In this document: positions 13,201 through 24,057 of the stretch, in pieces
How positions within the stretch are numbered: position 1 is the stretch's first letter
Layout: each line of letters starts with the position of its first letter
From: Lepidodermella squamata
Lineage: Eukaryota > Gastrotricha
Assembly (NCBI GenBank): GCA_047495785.1
Contig: JBLDXI010000021.1
Coordinates: 1,612,001-1,676,000, forward strand
Length of the DNA stretch: 64,000 nt
Direction of reading: 5' to 3'
The notes under the pieces: model-generated
What the model was told of the DNA's origin: nothing
The model's database searches: none
Seen by the model: the letters and a program-made list of their open reading frames with translations, nothing else
Position numbers and translations under genes: made by a program

Positions 13201-16200
13201 GCTGAGGCGTGCTAATCGAGTTGGAGGCAGAGCTGATTGGAAGCGAAGCAACGGAAGCAGTGTCACTGCCACCCATACTCGAAGATAGCTCCAAAGCTTT
13301 GAATGCATAAACTGCAACTATATTTTGGATCGAAGCCTCAACTTCGGGTGTAGAAAGAGGGCTTTTCATCATAACAGAAGCAATCGAAGTGGCTAGATCG
13401 ACTTTGACATTCATCACCAATGTTTCTAGAAGCAAGAGCGGCTTATGGATCAATAAGCCACATGCCTCCTTAAGATCGTCAGGAATCAGCTTAGCAATCT
13501 TAACCATTTGGTCCAATCGGTCAACGAGCTGCCCGTTTTCCTTCGAACTACTATCCAGTAAATCACGAATTCGGCGCGATTTGCAAAATTCGAGCAAAGC
13601 ATACACTCTTGACGGCAGCATGCAAACAACAGCGGCGGATGACATGACCAAATTGTTTAAAAACGCAATAATCAACTGTTTCCCAGATTCGGGATCACTG
13701 GTCGTCAGAATGTCCAGCTGCTGGACAACCCGAGCTTGTTGTTCAGGGGATGTCATAGTTTCCTCTAAGTGTGACGTCAAATAGGCGGACATCAGACGAG
13801 TAGCCAACGAGACTGGGAAAGCAGATGCGCCGCAAACATTCAGCAGCTGAAGGCCAGTTGAAAAATCTCCGGCTGATATTAAACTATCGGCAACGTAGTC
13901 CGATTGATTTGTGATCAAGCTATTGATCTGTTCGACTGTAGTTGTCGTCACATCACGACGCAGCAAGGCAGCGAGACGCATCCATAGGTCAACTCGCTTC
14001 TGCCAGTCTTGGAGCCAATCAATTAGTTCCTTAGCGGATGATCCATTGCTTTCACTCCTCGTCTTGCTTTCATCAGTCTCCTCGCTTTGACTCTCGGTTT
14101 TCGTGCCAACGACCACCTCCAGCATATTAGACCCAGGCGCGGGATCTTCAAATGCTTCCAAGTCAGGTATTTTCGGAAGAGGACAAGTTAACACAAGGTA
14201 ATCGAAGCCAGACAGCGTAAATTGAAGGCAATGTCTTCGCATGACCTCCAGTCGAAGACATGGGTCTGAAATTCTGGCAATCATCTGAACGACGCGTGAG
14301 AGGTCTAGGTCGCCCGAGCTGCCCGGTGATGTCGGGTTGAAAAAAGATTCGACAGCGTAAATAATCGCCATATCGCGATATTCAACGACCGAAGGCAGTG
14401 AATTTATCGGATCCGGTAGAATGTCGAAGAACCCAAGTGAATTAACGCCACTAGCGTCTTCTGGTTTGACCATCAACGAACGAAGAACTGTTGACGTGAA
14501 CCAAGCGCTCAGGTCCGAAACCAGAAGTGTCGCTTTCAAGGGCGAAGGCAGTAACAATATCGAATCTAGTGATGACGGGAAACTAGGATTGACCGACGAT
14601 AGCAGAGGAATTGTGGTAACGCTCATATAAGTCAGCAAAGGACGGAAATTTTCCGTAATTCGAGCCTTCAAACTACGAAGCTGAGTCTTCACGAAAGTCA
14701 CTTCTGGTTGGCTTTTGTCGTCAGCTGATTCGCCTCCGAGCAAATGCGCAAAATCACTGAGAAACGCCGTTAAAACGAAAAGTCGCTCATTTCTGTCGTA
14801 AACTAGTTTTGTTGTCTGCCAATTCAGCCGATTAGTTGGAGCTTTTGCTAACTGAACAGAGCTATTACCCGTCCCGGCGGAATCTGAGCAACTCATCCAC
14901 AAACGCGCGGCAATGCTCGAGGTCGGTAATGCGTTGTTACGCTGATGATGCGCATTCACGATTTTACACATTTGTTCTGCGATCGGATCACCGTTGCTGG
15001 ATTCGAATAAATCATTGATCGCCAAGCTAAATAGCTCTTCGACGAGCTGTTGCGATGGTTCGTGAGCTTCAGGTGGCAACTGGGCACACGAGCATGTCGC
15101 AATCGTTTGCAGGAGATCAACATTTAGCCGCTGAGCGATTTCTTCGACGTTGAAATTTCCTGGAGTTGATGTCGATGGTGTCGAAACAGAATAAATTATT
15201 TGCGAAAAAATTGCTTCGGGGCTGAAAGCTAACAAATCGAGTGGGCCTTTCAACTCCTGTTGTTGCTGCTTTTGAAGTCCAAGTTCGCCAAGACTTCGAT
15301 ACATGTCCTTTAATCGACTCCAAAAAGACGCCAAGTATTGATAACGGTTAGCTTTCGACAAATTTTTCGTCGCAGTCGAGCGCATAAAAATAGTTCGACC
15401 GGCTATTTCGACCCAATCAGCAGACAGAAGGGTGACAACTTGGGTTAACATCGCCTCGGCTCTATCATGGTCAGCGGAGTCGAGCGACCCTTCCGTCATC
15501 GTAATCAAACGTGAGAGGCTCATAATTCCAGACCGGGTTTTTGCAACTAAATCGGGATTTATGCTGAAAAGGGGCGACACCAAAACTCCAGACGGAGTCC
15601 AGTCTGGCTGAATTAGCTTCGATGATGTGAACCATTTCAGCGAATTCGTAATCAAATCAGTCAGATTGACTTCCGTTAACACGTTCGCATATTTCAAATA
15701 GTTGGTCAACAGATTTTGAATAGCAGTCAAACCAGTCGATGGCAAATTTGTCAGAAATGCAGCAGCAGTTTCGAGGTTTGAGGAATAGCAGAACGCCAGA
15801 TCGACCATTGCAATAGCCACCAACGACTCTCGAGTGAGGGCAGCTTCTAACAAAGCTGGCCGACCGTACGGCGAATGATTCAAAAACTCAGCCATATTGG
15901 CTTGGAAAAACTCTACATATTGACCGAAAACTTCGCCTTCGAACAGCTTACTCAACTTTTCCTTGATCTCCATTTGAGTCAGTGAGTTTGCTACGAGCTG
16001 ATTCAAAGTCGACATTCTCCCTTCACTCGACGGAGCAATGGAAGCCGATGGGCTCGAAGGAGTCATGGAGGCATTTGACGACGATCGGTTGAGTCTTTGT
16101 TTAGAAGGTGACTCGAAAGGAATTGCCAAACGCAGCCTTTTTCCTGTATTTCCAGTTGCTGGTGCCATCAACAGCACTTCGCTTATGAAAGCGTTCAAGC

Positions 16201-19200
16201 CTCGTTGAAACCTGACTTCCGCCGCAAATTCAGAACTAGGACCAAACTGGCCCGGGTAAGAGCCAAGAATTTGTTCACATCTTTCCAAATCGCGACGATT
16301 GGCCGACCAGCAAAGCGCAAGTAAGTAAGCGGAACAAGCCAATCGTTCGACGAAACCACTGCGAAGTATGTGCATCGTTTCGGAAGTAACCGAACTACGG
16401 CTGGCCGATACTACTTTGATTGTCGACTCGCTACTGGTCTTTTTCAGCCCTTTCTGAGTAGAAATGCTAGAACTAGCATGCCGCCGCCGCTCCCATTCAG
16501 CCGCCTTCGCGCCTCGAAGTTCACGTTTAAAGTAATCGTGCTGGGATAAGGTCAGCTCCAGTGAACTGTAAATCGGAACAACTCCTGAAACAATGCTCAA
16601 GCGCCATAGAGCTTCAGAAACCCCTCGTTGAAGGCGATGCAAACGATCTTTGAAACCAGGCAACTGAAAAGAATCTCGGCCAGTGTGTTCGGACAGAGAC
16701 GCGTCATCGATCTTCTTCAACGATACAAGATGCCCGGTTGCAAGGCGAAAAGAAATGCTCTCTGATTCCAAGCGATGTATGTCGCTAACCAAATCTTTGG
16801 TACACTCGTTCAACGTAAACAGCATATCGCGGAATAAAAACTCGTTTGCTAGACACCCAACTATCTGCTCATGATAGCCTTTAGATTTTGATTGCGATGG
16901 TTCGGTGCTGGCAGCAAGCTGAGTTGAATGAGTGAAAATAGATGAACTCGCCAAGCTTGATCCGGCTTTTGTCATGCCTTCCGCTTGCTTCCCAGCAGAA
17001 TTTGCTCGTTCGTCGTTATCCATGTCACCTTCGGCTTCTTCAGCCGCAACCTCTTGGATCCGCTCATGAACGTGGTCGTAGGTTATGAACAGTAGAGAAA
17101 AGGCATTTTCGATAACTTCAAGCCGCAACCCGAGCGGGTAGATCAACCTACAGTACATGCGACCATAGTCCAGTAGCGTAGTGCAATTAGCGTGGTAGGA
17201 AACCGCAGTTTCCTCATTGAATGCCAATGTGTAAGTTTCAGGCTGGTGGCTGTCATCTAGCAATTCGTTTTTCCGGATCGAAGAATTTTTCGCCTCGTCT
17301 TTAAATAGCGGGTATAAATGAATCGAGCAGCTGTAAACTGCATCGGTCATGTTTCTCAATGCACAGTATGCATAATAAGAGAATATTTGCGCCAATATGT
17401 GAGTATCAGTTAGTGGTTCGACGTCCGATGAGCTCGCCCCGGCTGGCATTTTGAATCGCACAGATTTTCCACCGGCTGGTTGATAACGCACGTTTGCCAA
17501 TTCGATAATTAAATTAACTATTGCATCCGGGTGAAGTTCGCCAATGTCGAGGAAATATTCGACTAAAGTCAAATCCGATGTCATCAACATAAACGTTTGC
17601 AGGCATTTATCCAACTGCATTTTCATTTTATCCTGGGTTAGCTCGTCGAAATGTTCCGATCGCTGGTTCAGCAAGTCAACCTTTTGCAGAAATGTCAGCA
17701 ATAATCGAAGCTTCGACAGCGTTTGATTCGGTACACCAGGGAGCGTCGTTAAATTAAGTTGGCTGTTTTGATCAGGAAAGCACATGTTTCGAAGAGATAA
17801 TGTTTGGGATAACGTTTGACAATGAGGCGCTAGAAGCAAAAACCAAACAGCTTTGTTGTGGCAGAATGGTTTCATGTCAATCAACTGTTTCAACAGGCTA
17901 AGGTCAGCTATCGAGAGACACTCCTTGCAGCATGCTAGAAAAAGTTCGATGTACGTTTTCTTCTCAGAATAAGTGGCCAAGAAGAGCCAAAACAATTTTT
18001 CGTCGTCGGATATTTCCCGCTTCAGCAAACTGCAGAATAGACGTAGTGTTCGCGATAGGGAAGGGTTTGACTCATCCTCAAAGTCAGTCCAGGCTTTGGT
18101 TAGCAGCGATCTTGAGATCATTTCACACAGAGTCTCCGAAGTTTCTCCAGCTTTTTCGCACTCTATTTCGCGACAAAGCGATGAAAATTGAAGCTTACTA
18201 TCGTTAACTAGCTGAGCGAATGGACGGACAGTAGTGAAAGCATTGACTAAGGAATCGACTAATTCTGTAATCGAAGCCTGTGTCATCGGGACTATATTTG
18301 TGAAGACATGCAGTTTCGAAATCAAGTAAAATGCTGTAAAAATTCGTTCGTTTTGCGCGTTTGGAGATACTGTGTCGATATACGGTAAATCGTCGATTGA
18401 TATTTGGACAGATTTGGCGTAAAGCTGACAAATTTGAGTGATAAAAGGTGACTGGCGCAATGCTGCATTGTTTTTTGTCAATGCGACGAGCTCTTCTAAT
18501 ATGGATGAGCCCAACGCAGGATCCTTCAGCAACATTCCAGATAATTGAGCTGTCAACTGCGGACTGGCTACAGCTGTAGGCGATGTCTCCGATGAGCACG
18601 CTTGCCATAATGAGCACAGTTCCTATTGAAAAATGGTCATTTTCAATGATATGCAACCTGTTGAATCGATTTTACCATGACATAGTCGTCAGAAATCAGC
18701 CCGCATTTATTGGCAAATAGTAACGCCAGGTGAAATTCCAGAAGCTTCGTCTCCGCGGAAATCTGACAACATAACGAATATTCCTTTCATAAGTGTCATC
18801 AAACATGAACTATACGAACCAAATCAGAGCAATCATAATGCTTCTGAAACGACTGACAAATGTGCCATAGAGCCTGGTGAATATTAATGCCATTGCGGAG
18901 TCGAGTACTGTGAGAATATTAGTTATAATAACACAAGTCGATAGCATTCAAAGGCTTATTATCCCTACCACTCGGTCCACGGCGTTGTTATGGCTGCTTT
19001 CAACACATCAGCGATTGCATCTCTGAGTTTAACGTCATTTTCCGGATAAAATCGCAAAGCTATCGATGTGATGTCATCATCGCAAATGTTGAGCAGCTCC
19101 TTAAAATGGTGCAGAAAATTGAAATTCGAATGAAGCGTCTCAGTCATTTTCAATGGCCATTTTTCAATAAATCTAAGAACCGAAACATTAACATAAAAAA

Positions 19201-19216
19201 TCAACGCCAATACCAT
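10256..19216 (-). CDS. ZFYVE26: Spastizin / FYVE-CENT, ZFYVE26
   Basis: Very large helical-repeat protein. In mammals it binds PI3P through a FYVE finger and works with spatacsin and AP-5 in lysosome and autophagosome renewal. Exons in transcript order: 19216-18969, 18907-18820, 18762-18676, 18622-12825, 12412-11660, 11605-10603 and 10546-10256. Every junction keeps frame, giving about 2,755 residues (human 2,539). The FYVE domain near residues 1988-2052 shows the R(R)HHCRRCG core, a preceding CMAC pair and a closing CDDC pair. The region after it (ALCDSY-like, LMLQFVSYLSK, CAKLRSAYLIA) aligns with the human C-terminus. One exon is 5.8 kb long while the others are short. The N-terminal start is uncertain: 19216 opens the only frame running into exon 2, but two earlier ATGs (19229, 19224) give tiny frames. 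It lies 97 nt downstream of TXNDC15 on the same strand. Confidence 0.92.
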
Positions 19217-19235
19217 CCAGCCATGTCATCTTTTA

Positions 19236-19252
19236 CTGAAAAAGTACAAAAC
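19236..19252 (-). promoter_or_regulatory. Splice-acceptor-like site just upstream of ZFYVE26
   Basis: On the minus strand a pyrimidine tract ends in TTTTTCAG 19 nt before the chosen ZFYVE26 ATG, inside the 97-nt gap after TXNDC15. No cis 5' exon is evident. It could be a trans-splice acceptor or the 3' end of an intron in a 5' UTR. Confidence 0.4.
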
Positions 19253-19313
19253 AATAAGAATATAATCTGCGATCGAAAGCAGGAAATCTAATTCAGATAC
19301 GTATAGCAGAAAC

Positions 19314-20386
19314 TTATTCCAAGTGAGCGTGAATTTCTTGACCGAACCCGCGCAGATAGTTCCAAATTGACAAGATAAGGTTTCTAACATATTCAAATTT
19401 GTACGCGATGACTACAAGTGTTAATACGGTATGTATCCAGGAAATCACGAGATAAGGATCGAATTCTCTAACTGGTGACACCGGGAGGACGTTGTCAAGA
19501 AAATCATCCTCGTCAGGCAAGGACGATAAATTGGCTATGGAAACGTTGAAACCAGTCGCATTATTTACTAGCTCAACCAAGAGCGATAAGTCAGCGGTAA
19601 CGGGAGATATTCGGACAACGGGACGCTGAGGTCGGTAAATAATCAACTGAGGGACTGATCCGGCACCAAAGAACGTCGTCGTCCCGCTAGAATTTCAGAA
19701 TTAAACTTGAACAAGGACAAAATCAAAAGTCAGGTTTCTCACCTAATGTCGTTAGCCACGTCAACAGCTACAAATCGCATGCAACACGGTGCATATTGCT
19801 TGGCCAATGCGGAAATGTACGGAGCAACTGCGGCACTAAAACTGCACCATCGCGCGAATAAATAAATGGCAACACATCGCCCCCTTGGTCCATTCGGAAT
19901 CGTTACGGTCGGCGGCTTTGATAATGTAGAGTTCGACTCGTTTTCAGAAGCATCGGTTTGCTCGGTTAGTTCAGGCACATCAGTTGAAGAGCTATTTCCA
20001 GCTTCAACGGTAGTATTTGAGAAAGACAAACTATTCCGATGAGCTGTTATCATGTGCATGGCTGTCGTTAAATTGATGATTTCGATCCCCAAAATGGAAC
20101 CATTCTCAGATACGTAAGGCTCACACAAGGGAATCACGGGCTTGGGAGGCTCGTTAGTTGTTTCATTACTTTGATTTGAAGTAATATCATCCTCAATACC
20201 GAGTATTACAGGTTTGACATCATCGCTAGACGAGCTTGCAAATAATGGCAACTCTCCTTCCAAAGTTTCAACCTCATCGGATGTCTCGTCGTTTAAGACT
20301 GATTCCTCAACGACGCCAGAAGCCGAAGATATAGTGGCGATGAAAAATAGTGAAATGACCAATTTAATTACCAAATTCAAAGCCAT
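19314..20386 (-). CDS. TXNDC15: Thioredoxin domain-containing protein 15 (TXNDC15)
   Basis: Membrane-anchored thioredoxin-fold protein linked to ciliary signalling in mammals. Two exons, 20386-19743 and 19686-19314, join in frame for 338 residues (human 360). Residues 1-24 form a signal peptide (MALNLVIKLVISLFF...). An acidic, Ser/Thr-rich lumenal linker with many N-x-S/T sites follows. The thioredoxin core shows FARWCSFSAAVAP, so the active site is CxxS rather than CxxC, as in the vertebrate protein. A hydrophobic segment (WIHTVLTLVVIAYKF) near the C-terminus is the membrane anchor. It sits between UCP4 (259 nt upstream) and ZFYVE26 (97 nt downstream), all on the minus strand. Confidence 0.9.
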
Positions 20387-20645
20387 CGCCTATACAATAT
20401 AAAATACAGTTGACACAGTTAGCAAAAAGGAATGTCAGAAGAGAAAAGGAAACTGACTCAGTCAGCTCATCAACCGATAGAAAAATCGTGTTTATTCCAA
20501 TATGGAGCACTAAAAAATAGATTTGACGTTGGAAGGACAGCGCGAATAATTTGGCAACAAAATATCAATTATGTAGAGCGAAAGAATCAGCTTTGCACTT
20601 TGCGCCCCATCAATAGGGCATTTCGTAAACTAAACAATTATAAGT

Positions 20646-21840
20646 TTAAAAAGACGAAACACCGGAAAATTTTCGGATCTCTTCGTATGTGATCCAAAAC
20701 GTTGTAGACCATGGAGCCTAAGAACAGATATAAACTGAAATGAAGGATAAAAAAATTATCAAATACCATTCGCATCCAAATAGGTAGAAATCCTTTATAA
20801 AGAGCTCTGAAACCTTCACCTCTGACAGTTTTTACCAGGCAATCCAAGGATGAGTTATAATAAAGCGGTTTGCCATCTTTCATTGGCTGATTCATTATTC
20901 TTGTCTTAACGACATCAGCAGGAGTACTGAGTGTGGAGGCAACCAAGCCTGAACACAAACTCGACAATCCATGGGTTATGTAATTATCTTCCAGACTCGT
21001 ATTCCGGAGTAGCCAATGCTTTGCTACATACAAACGTTTTACTTAATTATGCGAATAAGTTGTAGAAACGATTACCAGTATCATACGAAGTCAAATCTGC
21101 AAAGATATTACAATTCATGACGAATTTGTGATCCATTCATATATACTAACCGCCCATGTTAACAAGCGCAGCTCGTTGGACATTTGGAACCCAGCCAATC
21201 CACAGAGCTCGGACAGAACCTCCGTCTCGGACTATTCGAATGGCAGCATCTTTGACGCCACGAACTCTAAACGACGATGGAAGCAACGATTGCGATGACA
21301 CAAATATCAGCAATTCATTACCTTGGTGGAAGTCCCTGAAGTCTCCGCTTGCCTTCCATTTGCATCTGAACTTTGATCAAGTCAGTAGGATTAGCAAGAA
21401 ACTGCGCAAAAGCACCCGCAGACATTCCACAGATACAAGCTTTGCTAAAAAATTGAAAAAATTCAATGGGACCCAGAACTTAGCTGAGCTACATACAGGA
21501 CTGGAAAAGACCCATCTTCCGATTTGCCAAAGACCTTCTCGCGTAAAAACTCGTAGAAAGACATCCGACAGCCACTGTAGATAATATGCCGGTATATAGC
21601 CGGGGTCAAGCCTTGCCAAAGACGCAAAAATCCCTCCTCTTTGACAATACCCGCAGCAGTGGAAAACATTCCAAGCCTCGAACTTTTCTGGCCTCCAGAT
21701 GTATTCAACTCCACATGAAGTTGAAGTCGAGTCTTCGTTAAATCCAGTGGATACGTCACTGTTTCAGCGACTGATGCGGCAGTACAAGTTAGCGCATATT
21801 TAAATGTGAATGATTCCGCGGTATCTCTCTTCAAAGGCAT
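20646..21840 (-). CDS. SLC25A27: Mitochondrial uncoupling protein 4 (SLC25A27 family)
   Basis: Mitochondrial inner-membrane carrier of the UCP4 type. Six exons in transcript order: 21840-21497, 21444-21322, 21266-21151, 21096-21076, 21023-20767 and 20717-20646, giving 310 residues. The three carrier signatures are visible as [20 protein letters not shown] and [14 protein letters not shown]4-specific stretches include [22 protein letters not shown] and the C-terminal [15 protein letters not shown]. Exon 4 is a 21-nt microexon encoding the last part of the MGDLTTYD-like motif; without it the alignment and the frame both break. A naive open reading frame runs past the last donor at 20767 into intron sequence. 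It has the same strand as TXNDC15, 259 nt upstream of it. Confidence 0.95.
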
Positions 21841-23057
21841 CTATGTCGTATATCGCGATATAATAATTAATAAATAAAAGCTTCAATCCTTTGAAACATG
21901 AAACCTCTATTCCTCTATAATATCCAACAACTCGGCTACGACTAAGTATCTCAAAGGAGCTAAAGAGCGCAAATACTGCGATTCTGCTACAAAGAAACCC
22001 TGTCTTTCAATTAAAAGAGGGTCAAAACCAAATCAAACATAAGCGTTCTCAAGCCCTCAGTGGGAACTTGTCAGAAACATATCCCCAAGGAGTGAGTTTC
22101 TCTATCTCATCCACTCCAAACTTTCAGTCAGTTGAATCGAAGGTCGAAAAAAAACTAAACGGAGCCTGCCCATCAAAGCAACCGGCGGACGGCGGATATA
22201 GCGCGCGAAGCTGGGAAAATTCAAAAAAGCATTCCAGAGAGCGAGTATAGATGTCATTTTCGAATTCGCCGAATTTCGTTCTGAGTTTTAAATGAGAATC
22301 TTGGTGAAGGAAAATTTGCATAAGCCCGCGCGACCCCCTTTGCTTTTTGCTTGATGACGCTTTTTGCGGCAGAAAAGGGTGCCGGTAGGATCTTTCAGCT
22401 TGCCTGCTAGAAGCTACGTCATCACTCATTGATGAGCTGTGGATTGCTAATTTTCAAGCTGATTTTACAACCCCATATTTAGCTGCGCGCTATTGTGCTG
22501 TTAGCGCTTGGATTCCATACTCCATTTTTTCATTTTTATTTGAGATGACCGCGAGCAGTGCTCCAAAAAGTGGTTTCCTGTCTCGTAACCGGTCAGACAA
22601 TTTTAGAAACTGTCTCTTGCCTTCCATTACAAAAACATGACATGGCTGTCATTTTGACTCCTTACTCGCGTAGATTACAGACAATATGAATGGGCAAAAA
22701 GAATTTTCTTGCATAAAATTGGGATCTAAATGGCCCAGCGACCCCCCAACAATCAAAATACGTGAGATTAGCGAGACAAATCGCAGGAAACTCATCAAAT
22801 CTTGTTACCCTATCAGCTGAGCCTCTGAATCTGTCTCTGTCGTAATTTAATTACTATATTACCGTCTTTTTGGAGCTCTGACCGCGAGAAACTTATCCCT
22901 TTAACACTGGACTCATTAACCGTCAACTTAACTAGGAATCGACATCGCGAGAATCATTTTCCGTTTTATGTATCCTATTTGCGTAGCACCTCTGAACTCT
23001 GAAGATATTCAGCTATAAACATGCCGTTTTAGAGTTTAATATTAACCAATAGAAGTG
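21841..23057. other. Divergent intergenic region between UCP4 and TMED4/9
   Basis: About 1.2 kb between two genes pointing away from each other, so it should hold both promoters. I see no coding frame with homology, no RNA gene and no clear repeat. Confidence 0.5.
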
Positions 23058-23818
23058 ATGAAGTGGTTAATCATCTCCACAATTGCGATTTCGTTGTTTT
23101 CCTCATCGTGGGCGCTGTTTTTTCACATCAATGAAGGAGAACAGAAATGCTTCTTGGAGGAAGTTCCCGATGATACGATGATTGTTGGAATTTACAAGGT
23201 GGAAATGTTTGATCCTCGGGAAAATCGATTTATTCCCACGGAAAGTGGCTTTGGTATGCAAGTTGAAATCAAGGACCCCGAAGGAAACGTAGTTCTCTCG
23301 CGCACATACTCTGCCGAGGGTCGATTCTCTTACACTGCTCATCTCGCTGGTGAGCATACTATTTGCCTGCATTCTAACTCCACCGCTTGGTTCGGAAAAG
23401 CCAAGTTGCGCGTCAACTTGGACTTCCAAGTTTGTTAATTTACCGTAGTATATGAGCAAATGAATATATTCGTTTCATCCAGATCGGTGATCATGCTGTG
23501 GATTATCAGGTTTTGGGTACCAAAGAAAAACTGAGTGAGCTTCAGATTCGTGTCAGGCAACTCATTGATCAAGTTGACCAAATCCAGAAGGAGCAAACTT
23601 ATCAACGCGTAAGTATTTATTTAATCGCGTCCCGTCTTTAAATGTACCAATGTATATAATTTGAATAGACTCGCGAAGAGCGTTTCCGCCAGACCTCAGA
23701 AACTACGAATCAGCGCGTTTTGTGGTGGGCCGTTGGTCAAACTGTGCTGCTGCTGTTGATGGGATTCTGGCAAATGCGTCATTTGAAGTCTTTCTTCATT
23801 GCGAAGAAATTGGTTTAA
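23058..23818 (+). CDS. TMED9: p24-alpha family cargo receptor (TMED4/TMED9, eclair-like)
   Basis: Type I membrane protein that cycles between ER and Golgi in COPI/COPII vesicles and packages cargo. Exons 23058-23429, 23483-23608 and 23669-23818 give 215 residues. A signal peptide precedes the GOLD domain, which begins [16 protein letters not shown] and contains [12 protein letters not shown] heptad-rich coiled coil ([20 protein letters not shown]) and the conserved [19 protein letters not shown] lead into one transmembrane helix. The tail ends AKKLV, a KKxx COPI-retrieval signal. The first ATG (23058) is used; the GTG just before it is not a plausible start. MIC60 follows 239 nt downstream on the same strand. 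Confidence 0.96.
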
Positions 23819-24017
23819 AGTCTCGTCAATCCTTGTTTGGCTAAAATGTTGTGCTTTAGACGGATGTGTTATCTTATTATAAATCATATTGCTGAAGCTG
23901 TTTCATCTCGTTGACACGCAGTGCATTAATCCAAATATTATGAAGTCCGCGTATAACGTTTTTTCTGAAGGAATATAGGGATTAAATTAAGACGGTGTTG
24001 ATATTCCGTTCATGGTA

Positions 24018-24033
24018 ATTATTTTATTTTTAG
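24018..24033 (+). promoter_or_regulatory. Splice-acceptor-like site upstream of the MIC60 ATG
   Basis: An ATTATTTTATTTTTAG tract ends 24 nt before the MIC60 start codon, in the 239-nt gap after TMED4/9. No upstream exon for MIC60 is visible. It may be a trans-splice acceptor or a 5' UTR intron end. Confidence 0.4.
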
Positions 24034-24057
24034 GCATTTTAACTATCAGTGTTGAAA

